A stretch of DNA of 46,417 nt, taken from assembly GCF_001949145.1 (NCBI RefSeq), contig NW_019091504.1, forward strand, positions 625,633 to 672,049. The letters are read 5' to 3'. The position numbers and the translations under genes are program-made. Below the pieces are notes generated by a model that searched no databases, had not been told where the DNA came from, and worked only from the letters and a program-made list of their open reading frames with translations. Source of the stretch: Acanthaster planci. Taxonomy: Eukaryota > Echinodermata > Asteroidea > Valvatida > Acanthasteridae. Shown piece after piece: positions 12,711 to 25,600 of the stretch. Each line of letters opens with the position of its first letter. Positions within the stretch are counted from its first letter, which is position 1.

Positions 12711-13110
12711 TCATAAACATGTTCCTGACGTCACAGCGATGTCTGGACCCGGCGCCCAAAACGCAGAGCCATAACCTGTGGCCCCAGTCGACGGAGACAA
12801 AGAACAACACAGTAGACACTTGTTGTCAAACGTCTTTGCCGCGCAATACTGTAACGGTCTCACTTGTCTGATTTTCGTCAACTTTATTTTGCGTGCGGTA
12901 CCGCTGTTCGTTAGCGTTCTACTGTTGCACGCAAGATCAGGGTACCATATACAATCCATTATTTTCGCGGCGCGTGCTGCAAACTTGTTAGAGCCATGTG
13001 GACTCTGCATTCTTTTGTGCCGACCTGGTGACGGCAGACATGACAAAGACACTCTCTTCTGTCAAGAGGAAGAGCGACTCCGTCAGGCTCCAAATGCTGC
13101 TACCCTGTAG
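12711..13110. other. CpG-richer stretch open on both strands, unidentified
   Basis: Overlapping open frames of 110 (plus) and 113 (minus) codons share this 400-base interval, which has more CG dinucleotides than its surroundings. No domain, signal or splice pair was recognised. It could be a promoter-associated CpG patch, about 2.2 kb upstream of the AMT start codon, or an unknown exon. Confidence 0.3.
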
Positions 13111-13450
13111 AATTTTTCCCAAAGGACTACAGGGCTATGCGAAACCAAGCCGACTCCCATTTTTATCGTGAGGCTTGTATAGGGCCTAAGTACTTCACAT
13201 ATGGCCGTGCGTGAGGAAAAGTAAGCACAGTGGATAAGCATAGAGCTACAAACCCTAAGTGAATGTGTGAGAGCACGTGCTCAATTATCCGTTGAACCTG
13301 CGCAGCGGAGAAGCGAGTACACTGGAAAAGTTAAGACCGTGACATAGGCATGATTTTATGCTGCTGCTCTCTCTGTGTCTCTCTACACACATACCAGGAT
13401 CGAGAAAGTACCCTCTTTAGATTCGTTACATGTAACAACAAATTTGGGAT

Positions 13451-13662
13451 TTGCGGGTACACCATGAGATCTATATCTTTAAGAAGAGGTGGGGTTCTGA
13501 AATGAACAGAACGGGTGGGTGTTAACTGGTCGTTTTGACCAGGATCCTCTAGCCGTCCTCAGGGCATCCTGGTCAAAACGTCGAGCTAACACTCACCGGC
13601 TCTGTTCTTTTCAGAACCCCATCTCTTCTTGAAGAGATAGACCTTATGGTGTATACCCGCAA
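13451..13662. mobile_element. Foldback (hairpin) element, about 95-base arms
   Basis: Left arm 13451-13545 and right arm 13566-13662 are near-complementary (roughly 80-85% by eye) with a loop of about 20 bases. Shared blocks include TTGCGGGTA, GGGGTTCTGAAA, GAACAGA and CGTTTTGACCAGGAT. Complementarity stops sharply at TTGCGGG/CCCGCAA. No protein is encoded. It is best explained as a foldback MITE; a hairpin RNA precursor is an alternative. Confidence 0.8.
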
Positions 13663-16177
13663 TGCCTTACCATATGTACTACTTCCACCATGTAAAGTTT
13701 CTAATCGTACGTAACAAATTGAATACACAAGAGACTGTATTCAAGTGTCGGAAATGTTGAATTGGAGACTTAATTTAAATAAAAAGCTTAATAAAAGTTT
13801 AACTTTTCAATTTGAGAAATACAAGTTCAATAAAAATTAATGTCAGAATAATACGAAATTAGTGACAAATTTATCTAAACGTTTTAAGCCACATTAAGGA
13901 ACCTGAAAACGAGGCTGGGAACCCCAAATAGTCAGGCACCACCTGTTTTAACAGATTGCATTGATTATGATTGACGCAGGAAACATCATATAAAAGGCTC
14001 CCCCATTACTAAGGTCTATTCACATATTTGACAGACGTCAAAAAAAATGGGCAGTTTCGATGTGCGACAAATTGTCAACCAATGACTGATTTTGACTGGT
14101 AACCTATATGCATGAAATATATACCAGGCACCAGGCAAATTCGTCAAGCGGTTAACAAATTGTCGCTGATCAAACTTGCCTTATGCATATTTGGTTATTT
14201 CCGCCATTTTGAGCAGGCGATGAAACCTACTCGAGTCTTTGGTTCTCCAAAATATTGTTTGGTCGGCACAATGACGTCACTCAAGCAAAACTGAAGTTGC
14301 GAAAATGCCAAACCAAAGCAGAAAGTTTACGTGCTTCTGGTCAGATGGCCACAACACATCCCAGGAACCGGCTTTTATCGCCATAAAACTGAAAGTATTC
14401 CCACATGAAAAAAGCTGACTCGACGGAGTAATTTAGCAAAGCCATTTTCACTGACAAACGATGAAACGAACGCGCGGTGACGAAAAATGGTTGCCGCATC
14501 ACGTCAGAAACGTACATTTTTTGCTGGAAATTGGGGGAGAGGTCATACAACCCTCATACCCCCCCCCCTTCGGGATTTATGCCCATTTTTCACATTATAC
14601 AAGAAGGGGAAACCAGCTCAGTATGCCAATTACTGAGTCTTTGCCAGCAGCAAAAGCTCCGTACAAGAAGAAACGGCTGCACGACAAGCGCTCCACCATA
14701 CCAGTCTGTCCATGCTTGGTTTGAGATACCATACCTAACGAAATTAGCCTTAGGAAAAATGCCCAGGTTATATTGCGTGGTTTCCGCTGTCATTGTGAAG
14801 AGTCCTTCAGGAAATTGCTGTTGTGTTCGCTTTTTAAACTGCCAGGAATATCCTTTCTCGCTTGCTATGCCTGGGCCCTTATTAAAAGAAAATGGTGTTT
14901 GTTGCTTTTTACTAACACAATACGTGTGTGTGTTCAAAATCAGTGCAACCTTTAAACAACATATGGACAAGATAGTATTTATCCAATATATAATCGTGAT
15001 TTAAACCAGGTCGTGCAAAGGACGACGAACAAGTCACTCTATTGTTGCAGCGCCTGTAATGCACAAGCACGTGACTAACTTAAATTCCTGCCATAATCAA
15101 TTTAAACATTAACCAACACACTACAAACATTTCTAGTTCGTGCCACTTAACATGGTGTTTTCTTTATTTATAGAAGGACAGCGTTGATTGATTTGCGCTT
15201 CGCCTGTGGAAGCTTTTCTATGCTTTCATTCTCATCTTGCTGGACATTTAGACGAATTTGAATTTGAAATCATTAAACTAATATTCCGTTCTAAATGCTG
15301 AAGGTTTCTGGACGTTAATATTCACGGACAAACGTGGTCATGGTGCTTTTAGAGATTAATAGATCAGGCTAAAGTTGAACAAGTTTGGATCGCGCTCATT
15401 CTATAAAAATAGGCATGCGTCTGATATTCTGAATCTGAATTTACGAATTTCTTTCCTGGGTCAAAAAGACATTTTTATCGGCCACTCTAACCCAGAAAAG
15501 TACAATTTTGACCTCAGAAATGACTGAGTAAATATTTAATCAGACTTTGTATCAATTGGACACTTGAAAAAAAAATATCCGGTTACGTTATATATAGATG
15601 TAAATTTTTGTGAAGATGTCATGTTATAAATAAATTTACACGGTTAATTGAAAACCAGTTCGCCTTATTATAATTAGTCAGTACTACTTTCGTTGACGTG
15701 CTATGTTCCAAGAACAATACAATATCTTATTAATGTTCTTTAATTTTTATTGCATACGTAAAAAATAATCCAGTTTTCGGGTTTTCCAAGGAAACTTTGT
15801 GAGCCATAAGCAATTTTGGAGAATCAGAATATTACCGGGCCCACTTGCATTTCGAAGGATAACTTAAAACTAATGAGACAGAAGCGATACCCAGAGAGAA
15901 GTGTAATTACACGCCTACTGCTTCAGTAGTCAACAGCATTTTTCTTTGAACCGAATTGGGGTTTTCCCATTATTTTTGCGATAACAACATTTCAATAGTC
16001 AAGCAAAGACAACCACGAATAGCTTTACTGTCACAGTCATAAATTATGTAAACAGAAATACGGAGTGAAGGCCACAGAATGTTTCATAATAATCAATAAA
16101 ATAACTGTATACGGGTAGGCCTATACCTGCGTGTTACATAACGTGCAAGGACTAACTTGCGTTAAATGTTGGGGAGG

Positions 16178-16310
16178 AGGGCCCAGGGGCGTGCACACAT
16201 TTTTTTGAAGGGGGCGGCACAGACACAAAAAATAAATGAAAAATAAAAAAGCTGTATTTCCACGGAGATTATTCACAGATTTCAAGGGGGGCGACATCTA
16301 CCGCTGGTGT
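16178..16310. repeat. Low-complexity G-rich interspersed repeat remnant
   Basis: Contains CCCAGGGGCGTGCACACA, then G-rich and A-rich runs, then CAAGGGGGGCGAC. This looks like a decayed interspersed element; boundaries are not visible. Confidence 0.3.
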
Positions 16311-19262
16311 AAGAACATTAAACGTTTCCAAAACATGTAAGAACAATTTTCTTTTGCGTCAAATATCAACTTTTCATTATCCAATAGCCCCCTCCAAATG
16401 ACGTAAAACTTAATATTGATCCAACGGGGAGAACGCGAAGTTGTTTTTGAGAACATATGTATAGGGCCAGATAAATTGTGTCATAGATCCTAGGCGTCAG
16501 TCTTACGTCGACCCTGTATAGTCCTTTTGAGGTATCAGCACACGATTCAGGAAAGTGCCGAAGCTTAGAAACGCTGAGGCCTACTGAGGCTTCCAAGATG
16601 ATCTGTAAACATGCAGTTTGTATCTTTCCCAAAATAGAAACTCAAATAGACGCAAAACTGTGTATCATGATACACTGTAGTATGTTTGTAATGCCCCCAT
16701 TTTGGGGGGACCAGGAATTTTCTGTAGGCTCGAGATACCTTGCTTACTGACTACTGGGTATGAAAGGTGCAGGTGCTAGCATGTATCCATTTTGCTGCAC
16801 GCCCATCATCCATCGTATAGCGGTGAACATTTGCGGGTATCATGCTGAAGTGAAATGTTTGTATTCTAATGTGTGTAAAGAAATTAACTAAACCATTTCA
16901 GATCCCAAAAGTAGCAGTGAAAACTATATTTCTGCGAACAGGAAATTGAGTTTTATTTTTAAATGTTTTCTCGCGAATATCTAAAATCATTGCAGTCCAC
17001 TAGCTGAAAAATAACATGATAATGTTTCATATTTGTGGGCACCGTGAGAGTTGTCAAAATAAAATCAATATTTTTTTTATTTTTTATTTTTTTAAATGCT
17101 TGTTTGAAAAAGTTTATCGAATTAATTTCAACCTTTCCATATTGTTCTCTTTCTACAAAATAAAGCAATCAACACAAATCATTTCCTATAATACCAATTC
17201 CAGTTGTGAGTTTCGTCAAATAATTATATTCACGATCGTGTGACCAAGACACATGGAAGCACACCTACATAGCTACAGGCATCAGTCATCTCTGACGTTA
17301 TCAACGACGCTGTACTTCAAGGTTTCCAGATTAATATTGGACGCTGGGACTGAGCATAGATGTCGACGTCGGCTCTACGCTAAGTCCCCTGTCAACTGCC
17401 TAATGACATTTTGGTCTCGAACCATCGGCACAGGGATTAAGGCAGGGGACGGTAAGCCCTGCAATGTCATGCGACACTGCACGACGACACATGCAAAATG
17501 GTTGGACCATTTATAAACTAATCCTTTCAGTCACCCGAGAAATTTGGGTATTGTTAAATTCTATTATAATTCGATTCATAGATCGGCAATAGCTTTATCA
17601 GGTGCATTAAGTACAAATTAACATCGGGACTGTAATTGGCTTGTTAATGTAGAGATGGGAATTTTTGGTTGTACAAGCACTGAGTACAGATAACGAATCA
17701 TTCATGCGGGAACTTGCATATAACCATTTATTGAAGTTCCTTTCAGTGTACTTACTCCCTTCAGTGTATAGGTCCCAATGAGCAAGATTGGACATTTTTC
17801 GGCCAAGATTTTCGTTATTTAATTGATAAGGCCACTTTTAGAATGATTATTTCATCACATTGTCATCGTTTTTAGAGTAGGGGAAGTGAATATTTATTCT
17901 TAGTTCATTTTACAAATGATAACGGGGGCATACGTAAAGTGGGAAGAGCGGGCACACGGTTTTATCATCTTACGAGCATGCCCTGGGCCTCAGCCCTCTT
18001 TGATCAGTGTCTGGAAAACAACCCTTTCTCTCTCGCGTTCTTTTATAAACATTGAGTAACTATTGCAAGAGGCATAGAAGAGTTCAGAGTTATCGGTTTT
18101 ACGTATCTTGTAAATTGTACAGTAAATTTTGTATTCTATTGTTAACAGTTGGTGTCGTATCTGAGCAATTGCGTAATAAGGGTGTAGTGGATCGCACAAA
18201 ATGCTCTGATAGGCCAAAGTGATGCTGTGGTAATGTTTAAGAATACTGACAAATTTTAAAATACTTAGCAAACCTGACAGTCAGTTGAGAATATCGTATA
18301 TTGGGACTTTAAACGTAAGCAAATGAAAAACCAAGGAAACCTCACAGATTACTAAAAATTGAACCAAAACAGTTGATTTGTTGAGAATTTTTTTGAGAAT
18401 TCTTTTATGGTAGGTCTTATTTGCCAGAGCATCACGTCAGCCCATTAATAATTTAATTAATTAGTTTTTTTTAATTCAGTACATCCTAATAATAAGACCA
18501 TGTTCTACTTGGTTCTTCATAATACGCTGAACAATACACGGTGAGGCATATCATAGCGATACTTCAATTTATGAGGAAATAGTTTTTGCCGTTGGGCAAC
18601 TCAACCACCCAAGCTCATTTGATTATTCATATATTTTGCCAACCCCGCTAGATTACAAGTAGAAAGTGTCACACCAGAATTGCTGAATATATGAAATTGA
18701 TATAATTCTGTTCTAAAAATACGCATGGATTCCCTTTGAGGGAAACTCGTAAAAGCGGTACCATGGAAACCCTCTCAAAATCATATAATTATGTCTCTCG
18801 TTAATTCCGAAGAGTGAAATCAGTCACGGAACGATTAAGAGTCAAATCACTCTGAATTTAGATTGGAAAAGCTTGAAACGATGCATAGCTTTCGATGCAT
18901 AGAAACTAACTTATATGGAATTCTGATGTACCTTGGTGAGTAAATTTCGCCCACATTCGTCTTGCCAAGTAACGGTCGTCAGATGGAGTGACTTTTGAGA
19001 GAACTGGATCGTATATAGAATATATAGAGAGAATGATATCAAGTCATCGTAATCGTAATTCCACGATTACAATAATGCCCACTTTTCATCCATTCTTTCC
19101 ACGCACATTGAATTTTCTTGCAAACCATGGGCAAACATCCTGAAACCGGCAGTGTTATAGAATGCGTGGTACGGTAATTGTAATCGACTTCGTGTAAATT
19201 TCATGTCGGCTGATAGTGCTGACCTTCTCCTCCAGCATCATCGGTGCATTCGCTAGCATCGA

Positions 19263-19268
19263 TTTATT
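19263..19268 (-). terminator. Candidate polyadenylation signal of the DEG/ENaC gene
   Basis: AATAAA on the minus strand, about 170 bases past the stop codon. Position and sequence fit, but no cleavage site or transcript evidence can be seen. Confidence 0.35.
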
Positions 19269-19435
19269 GCCTGATATTGTTGCCATCACAAAAAAGAAAC
19301 AATTGCCGTACGTATCGAGGAAGACATGTTGAGAGCCATGGTGGTACGGACCAAACATCATGACAAAAGGACCATTGTCTCGCTGTCATTCACTGATATT
19401 GCATACCGTAATTAATTGCCTTAATATTAGTCTCC

Positions 19436-19657
19436 TCAATTATTCAAAGCGAGGCGAGGTTTAGAGGGCTTTTCGTCCAGTTTCAGATCCGACGCGGAGG
19501 GCGCTGTTGCCCGCTTAGCGTGACTGCAGAATATCACCTTCAACAGCAGAATCTTGCACACGTCGTAAAGAAGCTCGACGAATTCGAAAACCGTGCACAT
19601 AGAGATACCAATCCAGAGGCCAACTTGACCGCCAAGATTACTGATCAGTCCGAATCC
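19436..19657 (-). CDS. DEG/ENaC exon 12 (TM2, filter, C-terminal tail, stop)
   Basis: Acceptor TTTCATCTCAG|GGA; 73 codons and TGA at 19438-19436. SNLGGQVGLWIGIS gives the degenerin-position Ser and the G-I-S filter. FEFVELLYD follows, then a Cys-Lys-rich juxtamembrane stretch and a Lys/Ser/Pro-rich cytosolic tail ending LALNN. Confidence 0.96.
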   Translation of the reverse strand, partial: GFGLISNLGGQVGLWIGISMCTVFEFVELLYDVCKILLLKVIFCSHAKRATAPSASDLKLDEKPSKPRLALNN

Positions 19658-22600
19658 CTGAGATGAAAGAAAGAAAGAAAAAATCAAATTTGATTCATTC
19701 GCAAGAAGAGGCTGAGGCTCTTGGTGAACCTGGTTCGAATCCCAACCTGTTTATCAGGTAGATATAGTTTCCTTTATACGGTGGGGTTCCCAATTTAATT
19801 GTCTTAATTCCAAAAGAGTCAGGCTTTCCGGACCATCTCACGCGGAGCGGGGCAGATCCACCCCAAAAACTCGCTTGTCCCACACCCAATCTTTTTACTC
19901 TTAACCCTAAAAGAACCGGGTTATTTCGGCCTATCTCACGTAAGAACTCGGCTGCGCTGAAATCAATTTTTTTCGAAATTTGGCATTTGGCATGTATGCA
20001 GGGATGCCTTGTCAACAATTATGAAGTTTAACTTCAATCAGATGTATAGTTTTGTTGGTTCGGTCGTTTGAAGTTCAAGGCTACATGTGTGCCAGCCCGT
20101 GTGCATTGAGCACCGCATTGAAAAAGTATACATTTTTGGTGGGCCTACTTACTGCTATGCAAGAACGGTATATTCAATTTTCACCAAATTGGTGTCCAAA
20201 TGACCGCAGAAAGTTATTCTAAAAGAATTCTTAATGGGGGGGGGGATTCCACCACGGCTCTTTTAGGGTTAAGGTGCAAGTACATGGACACACTGTGTAA
20301 TCATTACGATACATGAAGTTTCAGTTCAATCGCACGTGTGGTATTGTTGCAATAACAAAAAATTAAGAAAACAAAAACCCTGAGGGCTCAGTGCGAAAAC
20401 AAAAATGTTCTAGGACGATATTGAAGAAATTGTTGAAGGAGGGTGAATTCCTGCCCCAGCTCTTTACGGTTTGAGATGAAGATACGACCATTTCTGCCCT
20501 TTCTGAATTTGTGGCGGCAAATAAGCAAGTTTGGATGTTCGTGGCATCTCGCTGGAGTCCATTTTAAGTTTGGTATAGGCCTATACGTTGATCCACGGAA
20601 AGACGACATTGGTCGGTAAAATTAATCAGTTTGATCGAATAACTACAATGAACGTTTTTAAATATGGTTGTTTGAAAGTTATTCTTGACTCAAGAAAAAA
20701 TGGACAAGGAATTGGTATTTCTCAACTTACATCATATTTTGGAGTTTGTGTAATCATTTCATAATTCAATCGTTCATAGTAGACTTGAAGTTTCAAGACA
20801 TTGTTCCTGTAAGCAAGGGAAAAATCCATGTCAGCGACCTCGCAGCATAACGAGGGTGCAATCCGGTTCGTAAGTGACTTCGTCATTCACGCTGACGCAC
20901 CGCTGCAATCAATGAGCTGATTGCCGGCTCCGATCATTGCACGAACACTGAAGTTGCGCGTTAAATATGTGCAGTGGACGTGGTTTCAACTAAAGTGATG
21001 TGATGTGATGTCCAAATAGGAATCGATCGCCATTAAGCACAGGGTAGCAAATTTGAGGTCTGCAATATTTAGTTGTTATAGGCCTATCTGGAAAGGAACT
21101 CTTGGCAAGTTCTCCAAGCTCAATAGAGACGATATCCCATATTCTGGACTTCTGATAATATGCATATGCATAGTGTACTTAGTTCAAACGTATAGAATTG
21201 ATGCTTGAAACGTGTATCAACGATTTGATTGCCAATACCCCTTTGTTATTTGAATGGCCAGCATCAAACCCAACCCAACTCAACCCAAAAAGGAGAAAAC
21301 ATGCGCCGTACTTACTGCACGAAATTTGCATCATTGCCTACTTTGGTTCTGAAATCGTCAGATATCTGGCGCAAATTCTCCAAGACAGTGGCCTATTGCA
21401 AAAGGTTTTAAAACATTTAGTGTTTCACAGGTGGCAATTCCAAATTCTATTTTAGTCAGTTTCTTTGTTCATTCAAAATATAAATTGAATCATAAACTGA
21501 AGATGTCACATAAACAAGTCGCTACCAATAACCTATTGTTGAAGACAACAAACGTTTCCATAGAACTGAATTGAATGTGAATTATCTATTGAATATAAAT
21601 AGAACAAGCTTTGGCATGTCGACCTCATAAAATCTATAAAAAGATATTTTGACCAGATGTCCATGCAAATTGAATTCAGGCAAAATGACCAGCATATTTT
21701 TACTATTTCTGGTATCTTTATTGTACATATTCGATTATGTTAGCCTAATGCCAAGTAATATCAATTGCTTTACTTGTATCAGGGACACTTCACCTTAAAA
21801 CAGGAATCTTCACACAAAATAATCTTGAAGACGACCACAGTGCTCATTGCCTTCTTCATATTGATCTTTACAACTATTCAGGGACTAAAATACGACTCAG
21901 ATTTAATTAATCCAAGACTTTAGAATTTGCTGTGATAAAGGTAAAAAAGGTATTTCCATGTTTAAATTAACCCGGACAAGGCAGATAATTATATTCCCTT
22001 GACCAACAAGGACAGCACGGGCGAGAAAGATGGAGACAAGTCTGTCAAATGTCTAAAGAACTTGACTGGCTATATTTAGCTGCTGGGCATTAAATTTTGA
22101 AGGTTACATTCAGAGTACATTTGACATTGACTAGTGGTCAAAATTGCCACTTCCAACATTTCCAATTCATTTTCTTCACTCAAACGGAACCTTCATCGAC
22201 ATCTACTATATATCTCTATAAAGATATCTCTTTCCAATAATTACCAGCAACACACTACCTATGTGATGAAAATTTCCTTCAGACATTCCTCGTTCATCAA
22301 CAAAGGACTCACGGATGTGGCATTAAATCTTTTATCTTGGTATAAAGAATTAGCCCACTGCCTTCTTGCACTTACTAACGCATAACAGAAAGGCTGTCAC
22401 GCCGGCTGAAGTTAAATTGGCGCGCTTTCTCCAGATTAGACTCAAATGAAAACTTGGCTTTTCAGGTAAGTGTGTTTCGAATTAAGATTAGTGATAATGG
22501 TGGGTAAATTTTTACCCTCACGAGTAGAAGTAGCAGGCTAGACGAGAGAGTAGAGCTGAACAAGTCAACTGGCATTAAGATAGTCCTGCTCTCCTCGGAG

Positions 22601-25600
22601 CAAAAACTCCAGAGCACTACGCGTCCGAGGACGGTTAATTGGAAGCGTAAAAATCATTTTCGACAGGGGGCGGCTCGTGTGAATGGAAGAAAACGGAACC
22701 TTACCGCATATTCCGAATTAGGCCAGGCTGCTGAGGATACAGTCAGTTCGAAGGACGATTCCCTGGGGGGTAGTGTACACATTTTATTCACACTTTGAAA
22801 GCCGTATAATTGTCGGTTTCGTCGTGCATCGCAGAAGGGTTATATTGTTGGAATGTAAAGCGTGTGTTAGTGGACGTCAAGGGTAAATCAGGAAGCAAAA
22901 TATTTATTTTTGTAGAGAACCTGGGAGGGGGCAAAACTGTTTTGGCAGGCCATAACATTTGGACATTTCTTTATGTTAATTTGTATGGCCTTTCAGAGGG
23001 TTGAGGCAAATTTAGGGCTTTTACACGTTTTAGAGGGAAGGAAAATGAAAGAGAACCCTGAAAAGGGCCTTTTTCTCAGTCTGTATTTGAAAAAAGCCCC
23101 ATCCTTTTTTTTGGGGGGGGGGGTATCCCGCTATAAGCTCAGTTGTCCCCTGGATCCGCAAGTGAGGTGGAGAGAAGGGATCCTTTCACTTGGAACTTTT
23201 TGTACCAATTGATCAAGAACAAACTTAGTTGGAATAATGGAAAAACGTATTCTACAACCATATCAGTGGGGAAATAGGGGAGTCCACGGTGCTCATGGGT
23301 TCAATCCTTGCGTGGAAAGATGTTAGAATGGACGAAACACCAACAAAAGCGGACTCTGCACCGGAATCGCTGCTTTGCTGTCCGGACCAACTACGGTATA
23401 AAGCAACAGGATGGAAGTCCCCATCGCTTGGTGTCTGTCACACTTTTCAACACTAATTGGTCTCTGCTACGTGGTCAGAGTCAGGGCACTGAATCGCATG
23501 ACACACATTCAACTCACTGGCATGGCGACGTGCAATTACATTCGATCTCATCATTGGCATAGAGGTGTTCTACTGCCTCCTTACATGTTGCTGGAAAGTT
23601 AAACGAAATACACAGTTTATAACACCAGAAACACGGGCTTTTCAGTCTTCCCATAATTCAGAATAATATCGAGGATTTGATCAGCGGAAGTTATGCCAAT
23701 TCATGCATATATTATTTCAACAGGTCGTGTTCAAGAACTTTGAGCAAAACCACACTTTCAGCAATACTGCACTGCGAAAACCGCAATGCTGAATCATCTA
23801 TCAGATGTTTATTTGTTGATATATGACACAACTTGAAATGTTGTGAATTACTAGAAAAGTGTTGCGTCCTTTCAGCAAAATCAACTTCAGGTGAAGAGTA
23901 AAACTGAATATTTGAACAACGATGAGGACATACTTTGTGAGCTGTTTGTTGAGAGGCACGGAATACGATCGGCGAGGAATCGGAATCGGGTATCTGCGCA
24001 GTCACATCTCTCAAAAATCTCCTCATACAGGCAATTCTTTTGACACGCCTATTAAAAAAATTGTGCACATAATTTTAATTAAAAGTGAACAATTTATCCC
24101 GTGGCTGAATCATGGGTGAGGCGTAAATGGTGTCACCATTATTAAAATAAATAATTAAAAAATCCTGGTATCTATATCGGACACAAAGTCCTCTCAAAAA
24201 GATGCCAGTTGGTTGGCCAAGACAACAAAATAACCCCCCTCCGGCTATCGAAATTGAAATTAATCAAAGCAGTGTATGAGATGTGTGAGATAAATACGTT
24301 CTAAACGTGTAGACAAAAACTTGACAACTGTAGACACCTGCATGATTTTACACAACTGTTAATCAACAACCCCTACACGGTATATTTGGCTGGCCTCGTT
24401 TTATTTCCCTTGACTTATTAGTCTCGCTTTAAAAATAGCTTTAGAATTCTCGACCTGGCATCATTTTCCAACTCCAGCTTGCCCATTTAGTTTGCATGCC
24501 CTCTGGAAGTGTTAACTGTTTTATTTTTACCTCCAGGCTGTAATTTGCTCCGAAGAAATCAGAGAAGACAGTCTGGGAATCGTCCGAGTCTCGCTCCGTG
24601 CAGTTCGTGTACGGATCAGACTTTCTGTCTATCTCGACCTGTGAACAGATTGAAGACGGAAATTGTCTGTCCTGGGCTGCGTGCATGCTAACAATGACCG
24701 AACTGGAATTTTACGAATTGCATTTTGATTGAAACTGGTGAATCAATATCGTATTGTTGCTCTCAATTGCTTTTATTCGGTCTTGTCGGTCCATGCAACA
24801 ATAGCGCTCTCTCTATTTGTGAGTGACTGTCTTCTACCCTTCAAATTAAACGACCGTCTCTGTGTTCATTGGGGGTAATCTAGAGAAAAAAAAAACCGAT
24901 GTCGCGAGAGGACAAAATGAATAACCCCCATCGTTCTTCGCTCGCTCGTGCTATAGTCTCATTCAAGGCCCTCGGACGGCCCTGCTCTAAGAGCACGGCG
25001 CTTGTAAGTAGCTTATGCAACGTCCTCAGCAGCTCCGTATCGAACCCACCGACCCACCTTTCTTATTCCTATTGAAGTCAGCACTCCGGGGGCGACATTT
25101 ATACCAGCATCTTCGGGGAAGGGCATCCGGTACTGCTGATCGATGACAACTCGCGCCCCAGAGGCTTGCTGTATAGATGGAATGTACTCTGTCTCCTCCA
25201 AGTTCAGCTCAAGAATCAAGCCTTCCAAACAAGAAGCAAAAACGTGTTTGAAATGATCCCTCAAACATGGTTCACCTTCAGCTTCCTAGTTAGAAACAGT
25301 GAGTACTGGATCAAAGTTTATAGGGGACATTACAAAAATTAGCTGGGTTTAATAATACAATAGTCTGTCGACTTGTTGAAAGTACATTTAGGACATGTTC
25401 TTTACGTGGAATTGAAAATGGCTATAAAGCACAAAACTTAAAAAAAACCCCGGAATTGTTTATGGACGCTTAGATCAAAGATGTTCTCGTCTATGAATAG
25501 ATACAATTTTTTCCTGCATAATGGGATCATATACCTCGCCAAGTGTTGACGTTTATTGCCATGTTTTTTTTGCGGATGTATGTGGTTGGTTCCCGGCGCA

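Larger units (their letters stand above)
10523..19262. other. Intergenic region between AMT and DEG/ENaC genes
   Basis: About 8.7 kb. It must hold the 5'UTR and promoter of the AMT gene at its low end and the end of the channel 3'UTR at its high end. No exon could be supported. Open frames up to 175 codons occur, but none is recognisable. It contains the foldback at 13451-13662 and a CpG-richer stretch at about 12.7-13.1 kb. Confidence 0.5.

Noticed and set aside
14461-15004. Plus-strand frames of 87 and 175 codons overlapping a 126-codon minus-strand frame
   Set aside because: Mutually overlapping, no similarity, run of nine C inside, and no splice or start context; taken as chance open frames.
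19155-19361. Minus-strand frame containing TYGNCFFF, resembling the channel YGNCYTFN motif
   Set aside because: It lies downstream of the stop codon, flanking blocks do not match, and the genuine YGNCYTFN exon is at 25881-25778. It is in the probable 3'UTR.
20388-20609. Minus-strand frame of 73 codons in the channel's intron 11
   Set aside because: Tested as a missing channel exon; phases of exons 11 and 12 already agree and no channel motif is present.
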